Part shown: positions 46,264 through 55,381 of the stretch, piece after piece
Layout of the letters: every line of letters starts with the position of its first letter
Numbering within the stretch: position 1 is the first letter of the stretch
Assembly (NCBI GenBank): GCA_963668585.1
Contig: OY764869.1
Location: forward strand, 868,001 to 932,000
DNA length: 64,000 nt
Direction: 5' to 3'
Source of the DNA: Bin87 sp963668585
GTDB lineage: Bacteria > Chloroflexota > Dehalococcoidia > Lucifugimonadales > UBA3495
Position numbers and translations under genes: made by a program
The notes under the pieces: generated by a model
The model's database searches: none
Told to the model about the DNA's origin: nothing
The model's input: only the letters and a program-made list of their open reading frames with translations

Positions 46264-46446
46264 TTACCGTCTCTTGACTTCACTGTAACGATGATTGCGG
46301 CGGGGGGAACGGCACTGCGTACCAACGGGTGCATATTGCGATGGTATAGAGGCCCGATGGGAGTGTCAACGGGCGGCTTTCCTCGATCCCTCCGACGCTC
46401 AGCGCCGGATATAGTACATTCTAAAGTGAAACAGGGAGGCAGAATC
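46264..46446. other. Short intergenic stretch without recognised features
   Basis: Between the PaREP1-like gene and the broken small ORF. AGTACATTCTAAAG near 46408 is AT-richer than its surroundings, but no clear promoter pair is visible. Confidence 0.3.
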
Positions 46447-46576
46447 ATGGCAGTCAAAAGAGAAGATATTGCCACCGTGGGCCGCGCCGCTCATCGGAAT
46501 GGGCTTGCTGAACGGCAGTCGCCTGATTGTTGATTCGTGGGAAGGCGGCGACGTGGTTATTGAGGAAAGCCCATAG
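46447..46576 (+). pseudogene. Short frameshifted ORF
   Basis: ATG 46447 (GGAGG twelve bases upstream) reads MAVKREDIATVGRAA; a second frame then continues LIGMGLLNGSRLIVDSWEGG and ends EESP at TAG 46576. One extra base near 46490 would join them into about 42 residues. I do not recognise the family; it resembles a small regulatory or antitoxin-like protein only in size. Confidence 0.35.
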
Positions 46577-46591
46577 CCCGGTCGCGATCGA

Positions 46592-46630
46592 CTCAAAAAA
46601 TGAAAGCGCCCCTCGGAATTGAGGGGCGCT
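46592..46630 (-). terminator. Intrinsic terminator of the cupin gene
   Basis: On the minus strand the 10-bp stem AGCGCCCCTC with GAGGGGCGCT (6-base loop) is followed by TTCATTTTTTGAG. It begins 30 bases after the cupin stop. Confidence 0.85.
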
Positions 46631-46660
46631 CATCTTGCGCAGGGTCTCCAGCGGTGAAGG

Positions 46661-47245
46661 TTAGCGGTCCATCACCACCATGGTGCCCTCGTTGGGGTTG
46701 TACTGGTAGCGGGTGATGCGGTCGAGTTTCTGGGACTCGAGGCGCACGACGACGGCGCGGCCGTCGGCGCGGTGGCCGGTGACGTTCAGGGTGTTGTGGA
46801 TCTCACCGGGCAGGAAGAAGGCAACCTTGCCGTCCTTCTGGGTGAAGTCGCCGGTCTCCTGAAGCTGTATGGCGTCAACGCCCTCGCCGGGATAGAACCA
46901 GCGCCACTTGGTCTGCTTGATGGCGCCGTCGTACACGCCGTACACCACCCAGGCGTTGCCGTGGTCGTGGGGCAGGTTGTCCTGTTCGGGCTTCTGCACC
47001 GAGGCCATCAGCCAGAAACCGCCGCCGGGGTGTCCGTAGTCCTCGTCCAGGTGGAGGTCATAGCGTCCGAAGCCGCCCTCGTCGGGGAGTTCGAGGCGCT
47101 CTTCCAGCCAGCCGGGGGTCTTCAGCAGAAGCTCCATGCGTTCCGCCACGCCCGAAGCCTGGGCGAGGGGGTCCTCCGTGGAGTCGAAAATGTCGCGAAC
47201 GTCGTCGATGAATGCGTCCACCGAATAGGCCGTGGTCTGCGTCAT
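46661..47245 (-). CDS. Cupin protein, cysteine-dioxygenase-like
   Basis: A 194-residue double-stranded beta-helix protein. The metal-binding motif H-x-H appears in NLPHDHGNAWVVYGVYDG and a third His in FLPGEIHNTLN; the N-terminal 60 residues are helical. This layout resembles cysteine dioxygenase-like or other Fe-dependent cupin dioxygenases. It may oxidise a thiol or small acid. The gene stands alone with its own terminator, divergent from the amidohydrolase gene. Confidence 0.8.
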   Translation of the reverse strand: MTQTTAYSVDAFIDDVRDIFDSTEDPLAQASGVAERMELLLKTPGWLEERLELPDEGGFGRYDLHLDEDYGHPGGGFWLMASVQKPEQDNLPHDHGNAWVVYGVYDGAIKQTKWRWFYPGEGVDAIQLQETGDFTQKDGKVAFFLPGEIHNTLNVTGHRADGRAVVVRLESQKLDRITRYQYNPNEGTMVVMDR

Positions 47246-47367
47246 GTTGAATCCTCCAAGTATCTCAGTAACCTATTTTGTTCATTGTGATGGGTAATAT
47301 GTAGCGTGTCAACCGGGGATGCCCCCTGCGCTTCCACGGCCGCAATACTCTGGAACGGGGAAACGAT

Positions 47368-47403
47368 TTATCGGGATGCACAGGATAAACGGGATGAACA
47401 GGA
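47368..47403. repeat. ACAGGAT-type short repeat
   Basis: GATTTATCGGGATGCACAGG then ATAAACGGGATGAACAGGAT: a run of GGAT(G/A).ACA units, related to 27418-27442. This phrase occurs in noncoding DNA of many bacteria. Confidence 0.5.
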
Positions 47404-47517
47404 TGCGGAGCGACGCGTGGCAGCCTGACGCGGCGCCTGTGCTATGATTGGCCCGTTTTCTACGAACGTCGCTGAACCTCGACCCGTCGCCGAACCTCGT
47501 GCTCAGGAGGTGCGATC

Positions 47518-48534
47518 ATGCCGCCACGTGGCAACGAATGGCTGGCCCTAACCGCCGAACCGACCCTGGAACCCGATCTGCCCATCTGCGACCCTCACCA
47601 TCACTTCTGGGTGCAGCGTCCCGAACCCATTGACTACCAGCAGTACCTGCTGCCCGACCTGGTGGCAGACATCACCAGCGGGCACAACGTGCGCTCCACC
47701 GTGTTCATCGAAGCGCGGTCGGAGTACCGCACCGACGGGCCGGAGGAGATGCGTCCCGTGGGCGAGGTGGAGTTCGTGCAGAGCATCGCCGACGACAGCG
47801 CCAGCGGACGCCACGGCAACTCCCGCGCCGCCGCCGCCATCATCGGCCGCGCCGACCTGAAGATGGGCGACGCCGTGCGGCCCGTGCTGGAGGCGTTGCA
47901 GGCCGCCAGCCCCAACCGCTTCCGCGGCATCCGCCACTCGGTCGGGTGGGACCCTCACCCCGAGGTCGAAAACCGCGAGGTTGAGGGCTGCCTGCAGCGG
48001 GACGACTACATGGCCGGCGCCCGGGCGCTGCAGGACATGGGGCTGATCCTGGAAACCACCGTCTTCTTCCCGCAACTGCCCGACCTGGCCGACTTCGCCC
48101 GCAGGATGCCCGACCTGACCATCGTGCTGAACCACATCGGCGGCATGATGCGCACCGGCCCCTACGCCAACCGGGACGACGAGGTCATCCCGCAGTGGCG
48201 CAGCGGCATCGAGGCCGTGGGCGCCTGCCCCAACGTGATCATGAAGCTTGGCGGCATCGGGATGCCCCGCATCGGCTATGACTGGCACGAGCGGGAGACG
48301 CCCATCGGTTCCGAGGAACTGGCCGGTTCGGTGGGCGACTGGATGCGTCACTGCCTGGACTCGTTCGGGCCTGACCGGTGCATGTTCGAGAGCAACTTCC
48401 CGGTGGACAAGGTGTCGTTCTCGTACAACGTGATGTACAACGCCTTCAAGCGGATGTCGGAGGGCTACTCGGCGTCCGAGCGGGCGGCGGCTTTTCACGA
48501 CACGGCCGTGCGCGTGTACCGGATTGAGACGTAG
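47518..48534 (+). CDS. Amidohydrolase-family metal-dependent hydrolase (amidohydrolase 2 type)
   Basis: A 338-residue TIM-barrel hydrolase. The metal-binding H-x-H is in ICDPHHHFWV, with FRGIRHSVGWDPHP, VLNHIGGMM (His) and a late MFESNFPVD in which Asn replaces a usual position near the catalytic Asp. Relatives act on lactones (such as 2-pyrone-4,6-dicarboxylate lactonase) or decarboxylate aromatic acids. AGGAGG lies 7 bases before ATG 47518. An epoxide hydrolase gene follows by 80 bases, and a palindrome lies between them. Confidence 0.92.
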   Translation: MPPRGNEWLALTAEPTLEPDLPICDPHHHFWVQRPEPIDYQQYLLPDLVADITSGHNVRSTVFIEARSEYRTDGPEEMRPVGEVEFVQSIADDSASGRHGNSRAAAAIIGRADLKMGDAVRPVLEALQAASPNRFRGIRHSVGWDPHPEVENREVEGCLQRDDYMAGARALQDMGLILETTVFFPQLPDLADFARRMPDLTIVLNHIGGMMRTGPYANRDDEVIPQWRSGIEAVGACPNVIMKLGGIGMPRIGYDWHERETPIGSEELAGSVGDWMRHCLDSFGPDRCMFESNFPVDKVSFSYNVMYNAFKRMSEGYSASERAAAFHDTAVRVYRIET

Positions 48535-48554
48535 AAAATCGTTCTTGCCATACC

Positions 48555-48582
48555 GTAGGGGCGGCGGATGCGTCGCCCCTAC
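48555..48582. repeat. Palindromic element, GCGGATGCGT core type
   Basis: GTAGGGGCG and CGCCCCTAC arms (9 bp) enclose GCGGATGCGT. Same outer arms as other copies, different core. Confidence 0.8.
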
Positions 48583-48614
48583 AACGGTGACACTCTTACC
48601 GTGACGGAGGATCT

Positions 48615-49763
48615 ATGGAGCCCTTTGAGATAGCAATCAGCGATGAGGTATTGGACGACCTGCGCCAGCGGCTCAGGCTCACCCGTTGGCCCGACGAGAT
48701 GCCCGGCGTGGGCTGGGACTACGGTTCCAACCTGGACTACATCAAGGAGTTGTGCGAATACTGGCGCAACGACTTTGACTGGCGGGCGCAGGAGAAGAAA
48801 CTCAACGCGTTCCATCACTACAAGTCGGAGGTGGACGGCCTCAGCATCCACTTCATCCTGGAGAAGGGGACGGGGCCGAACCCGATGCCGCTGGTGATCA
48901 CCCACGGGTGGCCCAGCACCTTCTTCGAAATGTCCAAGATCATCCCGCTGCTGGCCGATCCCGGCAGCCACGGCGGCGACCCCGCCGATTCCTTCGACGT
49001 GGTGGCGCCGTCGCTGCCCGGTTTCGGGTTCTCCCAGGCATCGCAGGAGCAGGGGATGCAGGTGCAGAAGGTGGCCGACCTGTGGGCCAAACTGATGACC
49101 GAGAACCTGGGCTATCCGAAGTTCGCGGCGCAGGGCGGCGACATCGGCGCGGGCGTCACCTCGCGTCTCGGCTATGCGCACTCGGACAAGATGATCGGGG
49201 TACACCTGACGTCGATCACGCGGCCGACGCCATACCTTGGGCCGGGCTCGTCTCCGCTGACCGAGGCGGAGCAGGCGCACTCGGACCAGCGGGAACGCTG
49301 GCAGCAGAGTGAGGGCGGGTACAGCCACATCCAGGGCACCAAGCCGCAGACGCTATCCTACGGGCTCAACGACTCGCCGGCCGGCCTGGCCGCGTGGATC
49401 GTGGAGAAGTACCGCACGTGGAGCGACTGCAACGGCGACGTTGAGAGCAGTTACACCAAGGACGAACTGCTGACGACCGTGACCATCTACTGGGTCACGC
49501 AGACCATCGGGTCGTCGGTGCGGATGTACAAGGAGAACCAGAGCGCGGTGTGGGAGATGGCAGAGGGCGAGAAGGTGCCGACGCCGGCCGGCATGGCGAT
49601 GTTCCCGCAGGAGATCGCCAAGCCGCCGCGCGAGTGGGCGGAGCGTTCCTGGGACGTGCGCCGGTGGGAGCAGATGCCGAGCGGCGGGCACTTCGCCGCG
49701 CTGGAGGAACCGGAGTTGCTGGCCCGCGAGGTTCGGGAGTTCTTCCGACCATTCCGCGGCTGA
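48615..49763 (+). CDS. Epoxide hydrolase (EHN-type N-terminal domain)
   Basis: A 382-residue alpha/beta hydrolase of the microsomal epoxide hydrolase type. The N-terminal EHN part is FEIAISDEVLDDLRQRLRL to WDYGSNLDYIKELCEYWRN. HGWPSTFFE follows, then the nucleophile Asp in AQGGDIGAG and the His in GGHFAALEEPE. It should open epoxides by ester formation on Asp. ACGGAGG lies before ATG 48615. It may act downstream of the flavin oxygenases nearby, which could form epoxides, but this is only inferred. Confidence 0.94.
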   Translation: MEPFEIAISDEVLDDLRQRLRLTRWPDEMPGVGWDYGSNLDYIKELCEYWRNDFDWRAQEKKLNAFHHYKSEVDGLSIHFILEKGTGPNPMPLVITHGWPSTFFEMSKIIPLLADPGSHGGDPADSFDVVAPSLPGFGFSQASQEQGMQVQKVADLWAKLMTENLGYPKFAAQGGDIGAGVTSRLGYAHSDKMIGVHLTSITRPTPYLGPGSSPLTEAEQAHSDQRERWQQSEGGYSHIQGTKPQTLSYGLNDSPAGLAAWIVEKYRTWSDCNGDVESSYTKDELLTTVTIYWVTQTIGSSVRMYKENQSAVWEMAEGEKVPTPAGMAMFPQEIAKPPREWAERSWDVRRWEQMPSGGHFAALEEPELLAREVREFFRPFRG

Positions 49764-49797
49764 TCCCAAAGCGTCGGGACTGATGGCCGGTATATTG

Positions 49798-49826
49798 GTA
49801 GGGGCGGGTTTGAAACCCGCCCCTAC
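49798..49826. repeat. Complete 29-bp palindromic element, GGTTTGAAACC core
   Basis: Arms GTAGGGGCGGGTTT and complement with a single central base. It starts 34 bases after the epoxide hydrolase stop and could form a strong hairpin at its 3' end. Confidence 0.9.
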
Positions 49827-49894
49827 GCCGTGAATGGCCCCTCCGATTGGGGAGGACGTCGTTTATCGCGTCCCCAGTTTATTGCGTGCCCAGT

Positions 49895-50245
49895 TTATTG
49901 AGTCCCTACCCGGGACTGGCCGGATGGCGGGATGGAGAACTCCGGCGGGCTGCCGTCGGCGTGGTGGTGATTGCCCAGGATGGCCAGCACTTCCTCCTGG
50001 GACAGGCGGATTTCCTCGTGCGTCAGGCGGATTTCCTCGGTCAACCGTTCCTCAACGGCGCCCATTTCCATGCGGAGGTCGTGGACTTCCAGCCGGACGT
50101 TGTGGATCTCCTGGCGCAGCTCGCGGATGTCGTCGCGCGTGCTGATGTTGACCTGGTACACCAGGCCAACCAGGGCGGCCATCGCCAGCACGATGCTGGC
50201 CACGGCGCCCAGAACGCCCGCGTATGGTCTCATTCTGTCCAACAT
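49895..50245 (-). CDS. Membrane-anchored coiled-coil protein
   Basis: A 116-residue protein: one N-terminal transmembrane helix (about residues 9-31), then a coiled coil rich in Glu, Arg and Leu (TRDDIRELRQEIHNVRLEVH to IRLSQEEV, 36-88) and a Pro/Ser-rich end. No enzyme motif. Similar small proteins are common in bacteria and have unknown roles. The ATG 50245 lacks a strong ribosome site. Confidence 0.7.
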   Translation of the reverse strand: MLDRMRPYAGVLGAVASIVLAMAALVGLVYQVNISTRDDIRELRQEIHNVRLEVHDLRMEMGAVEERLTEEIRLTHEEIRLSQEEVLAILGNHHHADGSPPEFSIPPSGQSRVGTQ

Positions 50246-50342
50246 GACAATGCCCTGCCATGAATTATATCAGCTTTTCAAAGCTCAAAGCGATGCAGAT
50301 GTGACACCAATGACTGTGTACGCTAACTTTAAATGCAAAAGT

Positions 50343-50370
50343 TGTAGGGGCGAATAATCATTCTCCCCCA
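50343..50370. repeat. Palindromic element, AATAATCATT core type
   Basis: GTAGGGGCG then AATAATCATT and a slightly mutated right arm TCTCCCCC. It sits just after the epoxide hydrolase-like gene at 50385 (minus strand) and before the coiled-coil gene. Confidence 0.65.
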
Positions 50371-50384
50371 CGGTTTGGTGATGC

Positions 50385-51260
50385 TCACCGTTGCAGGAAC
50401 TTCAGGATTTTCGGGTTGACATCTTCGGGCCGTTCCTGGTGCATGAAGTGGCCGGCGCCGGGGATGATTACCTTTTCCAGACCGCCCTTGAAGTAGGAGT
50501 ACATGCCTGAACTCAGGAAGGACTCCAGCCGCCGGGGGCGGTCGCGCGTGCCGTGCAGCGCCAAGGTGGGCACGGTGACGGGGCCGGCCGCGATGATGGC
50601 CTGGTCGGCGCGCACCTGGTCGTCAACCTGCGCGGCGTCGTAGCGGGCGCGGTAGTATCCCAGCGCGGCCTGGACGACCCCCGGCTTGCGGAAGGTGGAC
50701 CGGATGCTCTCCAGCGCCTCGGCGGGTATGTCCCACTCGGGCGAGGCCCAGCGCCACCACTCCTCGACGAAGGCATAGTCGTTGTGGGACACGGCTTCCT
50801 CGGCCTCGGGCCGCTGGAAAAAGAACCCGTGCCACGTGCCCTGCAGGTACTGGAATTCAAGGCTCAACTCGCGGTCCACGCGGCCCGACGCGATGGTCAC
50901 CAGTTTGATGACACGCTCGGGCGCGAGGGCGGTGGCTCCCACCACGGCGCCGGCGCCCCAGTCGTTGCCGATCAGATAGGCTCGCTCCGCGCCCAGTGCG
51001 CCGATGAGTTCCACCGCGTCGCGGGCCATGAGCGCAGAATGATACCGCCCGTCGGCCGGCGCGGAGGTTGGGGCGTAGCCGCGCATGAAGGGCGCGACGG
51101 CGCGGAATCCGGCGGCGGCCAGGTCGGGCAGCAGGTGGCGGAAGGACCAGGCATGGTCGGGGAAGCCGTGCAGGCAGATGGCCAACGGCCCGTCGCCCAT
51201 CTCGAGGTAGTGAAAGTCAATGCCGTTGGCATTCACCGAACCGGTGTTGAAATCAGTCAT
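50385..51260 (-). CDS. Alpha/beta hydrolase, epoxide hydrolase/haloalkane dehalogenase type
   Basis: A 291-residue protein: LHGFPDHAWSFRHLLPDLAAAG, the nucleophile Asp in LIGNDWGAGAVVGAT, a tryptophan-rich cap and the His in PGAGHFMHQERP. The HGFP and NDWGA motifs point to soluble epoxide hydrolase or related dehalogenase activity. It is not closely similar to the EHN-type enzyme at 48.6 kb. It is a single gene with no operon partner; start at ATG 51260. Confidence 0.93.
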   Translation of the reverse strand: MTDFNTGSVNANGIDFHYLEMGDGPLAICLHGFPDHAWSFRHLLPDLAAAGFRAVAPFMRGYAPTSAPADGRYHSALMARDAVELIGALGAERAYLIGNDWGAGAVVGATALAPERVIKLVTIASGRVDRELSLEFQYLQGTWHGFFFQRPEAEEAVSHNDYAFVEEWWRWASPEWDIPAEALESIRSTFRKPGVVQAALGYYRARYDAAQVDDQVRADQAIIAAGPVTVPTLALHGTRDRPRRLESFLSSGMYSYFKGGLEKVIIPGAGHFMHQERPEDVNPKILKFLQR

Positions 51261-51292
51261 AACGCCTCACGATACGTTGCATGGATGTGGAT

Positions 51293-52330
51293 CTAGCGGA
51301 GGTCGTAGGATACCTGCAGACCGACGGAGACTTCCACCTCGGGGTCCGAGTCGAAAGGCAGCAGCACGGAAAAGGGATAGACCGCCGGCCCGCCGCAGGA
51401 GGAGGGGTCAGTGCCGGGGAACCGGAACGGGACGCTGTTCAGCGGGTACTCCAATGCGCCGTTCACCGCTCCCCGTTCCACTCCCAGGGCATCGGCCAGG
51501 TCGTCGGCGGCTTTTTCAGCGCCGGGCGCCGCTTCGCGGCGAGCCAGGGAGATGGCCTGTTCGCAGTTTGCCTCGGAAAGAGTGAACCGCACGCCAAAGG
51601 AATCTGAACGACGTACGACTTCCTCAATCTGCTCCACAACGGCCTCGCCGATGGCGGCAAATTCGTTTACGTCAACCGCCACCGATATGCTTGAAGGTTC
51701 GTACCTGCCCAGGGTTTCGAACTCCACTGCCTCCTCTGAGAAGCCGATGGTTTCCAGGTTCGCGATAATCTCCTGGCGGTCTTTTGCGGACAACTGCTGC
51801 AGGCCGGATGGCCCATAGTCCATTTCGGGGATTACCACGACGTGGGCCTCGTCCGCCGCAACGGTTACGGAGCCGATTGCGGATACCGTCAGGCTGCCGG
51901 CGGCTGCCATCGTCTGCGGAACCGGAGACAGGCTGAAACCGCCGACGCTTCCCCAGCCCGATCCCTGCCCCGATCCCAACGGCGCGGCCACCGAACGGGA
52001 ACTCAGCACCACCAGGGACCCGCTGCTCCCTGAGCCTGCCCGATCCGACGCGACCGGCACAGTGGGCGCAGGCGTGGGCGCTTCCGTTGGTGTGGCGGTC
52101 GGTTCCGGCGGGGCCGTTGGCGGAACCGCGGTTGCCGTGACCGCGGTCTCACCCGGTGGACTCGGCGCGACGGCAACGGTTGGCGCGACGGCCGGCGGCG
52201 CGGCGGCGGCGGACGTTGAGGCAGGCAACGGATCGGCCGCATCCTGACCGCACGCCAACGACGCTCCGGCCACCACAAGGACGATGGCAAGGAACGCCGG
52301 CAACCTCAAACGACTCAATATATTGCCCAT
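51293..52330 (-). CDS. SIMPL-domain (DUF541) lipoprotein
   Basis: A 345-residue exported protein. The signal peptide ends with the lipobox SLAC (Cys about residue 27), followed by a Pro/Ala/Thr-rich linker (to about 125) and a SIMPL domain (about 145-345) starting LTVSAIGSVTVAADEAHVVV and ending in VSVGLQVSYDL. SIMPL proteins are implicated in envelope or oxidative-stress responses. ATG 52330 follows GGGGG and gives the better signal peptide; a longer form from 52369 is possible. It stands alone. Confidence 0.87.
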   Translation of the reverse strand: MGNILSRLRLPAFLAIVLVVAGASLACGQDAADPLPASTSAAAAPPAVAPTVAVAPSPPGETAVTATAVPPTAPPEPTATPTEAPTPAPTVPVASDRAGSGSSGSLVVLSSRSVAAPLGSGQGSGWGSVGGFSLSPVPQTMAAAGSLTVSAIGSVTVAADEAHVVVIPEMDYGPSGLQQLSAKDRQEIIANLETIGFSEEAVEFETLGRYEPSSISVAVDVNEFAAIGEAVVEQIEEVVRRSDSFGVRFTLSEANCEQAISLARREAAPGAEKAADDLADALGVERGAVNGALEYPLNSVPFRFPGTDPSSCGGPAVYPFSVLLPFDSDPEVEVSVGLQVSYDLR

Positions 52331-52457
52331 AAATCCCCCAAATCGATAGACATACATTTCAAGCAACATTCACCAAGGATATTAAATGCACTGAATGCCC
52401 ATTGTAGCGGCAAATTACGCTCACGCAGAGGTATGTCGCGAGGAAACTCGGGGGGGT

Positions 52458-53558
52458 TCAGAATTGGTGGATTTGGGGTAGGACTTCCCTGCCGAACAGT
52501 TCGATTTCGGCCATCACGTCCTTATGGGTCAGGCCCGGTTGCTGGAAGGCGAGGTCCACGACGCCGACGCCGCATCTGTCGTGGTATTCCCTCAACTGCC
52601 TGGCCACCGTGTCGGGACTGCCCACAAAATTCAGCATCCGTATGCCGCCCGGCCTGGTTTGGGGCGGCGCGGCCGGCGCGGAGCGGGGGTCGAACTGCCG
52701 GCCGGCGCGGGCGGCCTGCACCGCCTGGGCCAGCGAACGCCCGATGAACATGCCGCTGCCGCCGCCCGCCGCCTCCACTCGGTCCCTGATCGCTTCCGCC
52801 TCGGCGTCGGTTTCGCCCAGGCAGATTCCGCCGCGATAGACGATGTCGTCGGGCGCGGGCCGCCAGCCGGATTCTTCGCTCCATGCCCGGTACTTTCCCA
52901 CCGTCAGGGCCATATCGTCGGGTTGATCGTAGGAGATGCCCAGGCCCAGGCGGTTGGCCGCCGCGTACCGGACGGTGTCCTCGCTGCGCGTTGCCACAAT
53001 CAGCGGCGGCAGGGGACGCTGAACCGGCTGAGGCCAGACGCAGACGGTGCGGTACTGGTAATGCCGGCCCTCCCAGGAGAACGGCTGTGACTCCGTCAAT
53101 GCCTTGAGGACGAGGTCCATGCCCTCGATCAGCCGGTCGCGTCCCTCGGCGGGGTTGAGGTCGTACACCTGGTCCTCGCTGGGAGTGCCGCGCATGAACG
53201 CCGCCACCAGCCGGCCGCCGGTGAGGTTGTCGAGCATCCCGATTTCCTCGGCGGCGCGGACGGGGTTGTTCAGGGGCAGCAGTTGGCCCAGCAGGGCGAT
53301 GCGCGCCCTTTTGCAGCGTTCGGCGACGGCGGCGGCCATCACCGCAGGGTTGGGCGTGGTGCGGTTGCCGGAGTAGTGGTGTTCCGACAGGCTGATCCAG
53401 TCGAACCCCAACTCCTCGGCCAGTTCGCATTCGGCCATGCCCTCCCGGTAGGAGCGCATGGAAACCTCGGGGTCGTAGTACGAGGGCGGGACGGGCCAGC
53501 CCGATGGGAATCCGCCGCGTTCGGCGTAGCCCATGCAACCGAAATACGATGCCTTCAT
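52458..53558 (-). CDS. LLM class flavin-dependent oxidoreductase
   Basis: A 366-residue luciferase-family protein closely related to the one at 44.8 kb: KASYFGCMGYAERGGFP, LGFDWISLSEHHYSGNR, NNPVRAAEEIGMLDNLTGGRL, WEGRHYQYRTVCVWPQPVQ and ELFGREVLPQI. It shares the WEGR.YQYR block and the C-terminal HDRCGVGVVDLAFQQPGLT. The two are separated by 6.5 kb and likely diverged after duplication. It has no neighbour on the same strand within operon distance except the secreted protein 115 bases upstream. Confidence 0.94.
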   Translation of the reverse strand: MKASYFGCMGYAERGGFPSGWPVPPSYYDPEVSMRSYREGMAECELAEELGFDWISLSEHHYSGNRTTPNPAVMAAAVAERCKRARIALLGQLLPLNNPVRAAEEIGMLDNLTGGRLVAAFMRGTPSEDQVYDLNPAEGRDRLIEGMDLVLKALTESQPFSWEGRHYQYRTVCVWPQPVQRPLPPLIVATRSEDTVRYAAANRLGLGISYDQPDDMALTVGKYRAWSEESGWRPAPDDIVYRGGICLGETDAEAEAIRDRVEAAGGGSGMFIGRSLAQAVQAARAGRQFDPRSAPAAPPQTRPGGIRMLNFVGSPDTVARQLREYHDRCGVGVVDLAFQQPGLTHKDVMAEIELFGREVLPQIHQF

Positions 53559-53672
53559 GGATCCCCCACCGTGAGCCCTGGTTGGCCGGATAGTAGGCGG
53601 GCGCGGTTGGGGTTGTCAACGTGGGTTGTGGGCTCGATGCAGCCTCTCCGGAACCCGCGCCCGGCGGTCTGC

Positions 53673-54494
53673 CTACCCTCCCGATGAGCCTGATGGAGAA
53701 CTCGTCGATTCCAGACCGCATGAAGCCAGGCCGAAGAAGAATGCGAAGACCGCCATGAGTTCCTCTTCGGTGGGGTTGGGCTTGGACAGGGCGGCGATTG
53801 CGGGTTCCAGGAGTTCCTGGACGCAGGGGTTCTCCTGGCCGCTGGCTTCCACCTGCCGAACCACGGCGGCGAACGCGATGGCAAAGGTCAGGGCGCCGGT
53901 GGTGTCAGTGGACAGGCAACTGAATATGACTATGTCCTCCAGCCGGGGCTCACCGCTGGGGTCGGCTTCACGGAAGACCGAGTTCTGCAACGCGATGGCA
54001 AGCCGTTCCTGGCCGAGCGCGGCAACCATGCACGCTCGCTCTTCGTCGGAAAAGAGGTCATTCAGGTCGCCCCAGGTGGGCTCAGGGTTGGGGCCCTGAG
54101 GGCCGTTGGGTATCAGACGGTCGTAGAACTGCCTGAAGATGGTCGTGGAAACGACGGCAGGGGGTTTGGGCTCCCGCTCGGCGCGGAAGATCACCTGCCT
54201 GGGCTCTTCCAGATCTGCCGTGCTCCCGGGCCGGCGGACCAGCAGGTTGCAGACCTCATCGGGTGAGCCGGGAATGTATCCGGCAGCGTAGCCGTCATCG
54301 GCCGGATGCGCCCGCACCGTCTCGTAGCCGTTGCTGTCCGCGCTACGTATGATGAACCACTCCGCGCCTTCGGAGTCGGTGAAGAACTGCTCGCCCTGCT
54401 CTGCCGGCCAACCGGAGGGACAGTCCGGCTGCCGGGCATGGGCAGTCTCCGTTGGCAGGGAGATTGCGGCCAACGCGCAAATGAGCAATATCAC
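53673..54494 (-). CDS. Secreted protein of unknown function
   Basis: A 273-residue protein with a short signal peptide (GTG start; ILLICALAAISLPTETAHA) and a mature part with several cysteines (QPDCPSG, EVCNLL, RACMVAAL, FSCLST, PCVQELL, ASCGLE). A domain of about 130 residues (LNDLFSDEERACMVAALGQERL onwards) may be helical. I do not recognise a family. An in-frame stop lies 11 codons upstream, so the start is near 54494. Confidence 0.7.
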   Translation of the reverse strand: MILLICALAAISLPTETAHARQPDCPSGWPAEQGEQFFTDSEGAEWFIIRSADSNGYETVRAHPADDGYAAGYIPGSPDEVCNLLVRRPGSTADLEEPRQVIFRAEREPKPPAVVSTTIFRQFYDRLIPNGPQGPNPEPTWGDLNDLFSDEERACMVAALGQERLAIALQNSVFREADPSGEPRLEDIVIFSCLSTDTTGALTFAIAFAAVVRQVEASGQENPCVQELLEPAIAALSKPNPTEEELMAVFAFFFGLASCGLESTSSPSGSSGG

Positions 54495-54930
54495 CGCAAT
54501 GTTGCTTGCCGTTTTGATATCAACACCTCAACGATTGTTGGCCGCCACGATGGTGCGACAGCGCCTATGTGTGAACTGTGAAACAGAGTTGCATATGAGC
54601 CAGTTGACGCTTCGATACCCTGATACAGAGCAAGCGGATATTCGTTCATACCCGGTCAATTGTGGACTATTGCTGATGGCGCAGTCCCCAATGAGCGCAG
54701 GCAAGAATCGTCCAGTATGGCGAGGGACGGTCAGGGACGGTCCTGGAGCCGTATTGCGCCCGGCGCAGCCGTCCAATCCGGCTTCATTCGCGCTTCGGGC
54801 AGGAGAATGCGAGGGAGAGGATGCAGGCGATTTCGCTGCTCGCAATCGAGCATCGTCAGGCAGACCGCGCCGGCAAAGTTGCCCAACTGGAATAGAGGCG
54901 ATAACATACGAAACAGCAGAGGAGCCGCCA
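54495..54930. other. Intergenic stretch of 436 bases
   Basis: No gene, repeat or RNA could be supported. The open frame before the PaREP1-like gene has poor coding character; its start is set at the TTG with a GGAG upstream. Confidence 0.4.
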
Positions 54931-55290
54931 TTGACCACCCAGCAATACCGACAAGCCAGCGAAAGATTCATGGCGCAGGCCAGGCGCGAACTTGCCGACG
55001 GAGACCTGGCGCAGGCGTCTGAGAAGGGCTGGGGCGCTGCTGCCCAGATGCTCAAGGCCATTGCCCAACAGCGCGGCTGGGAACACAGCCGGCACCGCCA
55101 CCACCTGGTCACGGCAAGCCGGCTCAGGTCCGAAACCGGCGACGGCGACATCCGCCGCCTGTTCGCTGTGGCCAGCGTGCTCCACGAGAACTTCTACGAA
55201 AACGTCTTGCCACCTGACCAAATAGCCGAAAACCTGGACGACGTCCAAGCCCTGCTGACCAAGCTGAGGCCGCTGCTGGACGTGACGTAG
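54931..55290 (+). CDS. PaREP1/HEPN-like helical protein, copy 2
   Basis: A 119-residue protein starting TTG (54931) with GGAG eight bases upstream. The core matches copies 1 and 3: ASERFMAQARRELADGDLAQ, ASEKGWGAAAQMLKAIAQ, RGWEHSRHRHHL and VASVLHENFYEN. It precedes the P-loop protein at 55382 by 91 bases and both are on the plus strand. The same family member follows that protein at 56829, so the three genes form a symmetrical block. A role as RNase or as regulator of the middle gene is only inferred. Confidence 0.77.
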   Translation: MTTQQYRQASERFMAQARRELADGDLAQASEKGWGAAAQMLKAIAQQRGWEHSRHRHHLVTASRLRSETGDGDIRRLFAVASVLHENFYENVLPPDQIAENLDDVQALLTKLRPLLDVT

Positions 55291-55381
55291 TCCCAGCGCT
55301 CTGACGCGCCGAGCAGCTAAAACGCCTCGAGAGGATGTCATTCGCCTTGACATATCGGGGGCTGCGGGGCATCGTTGATTC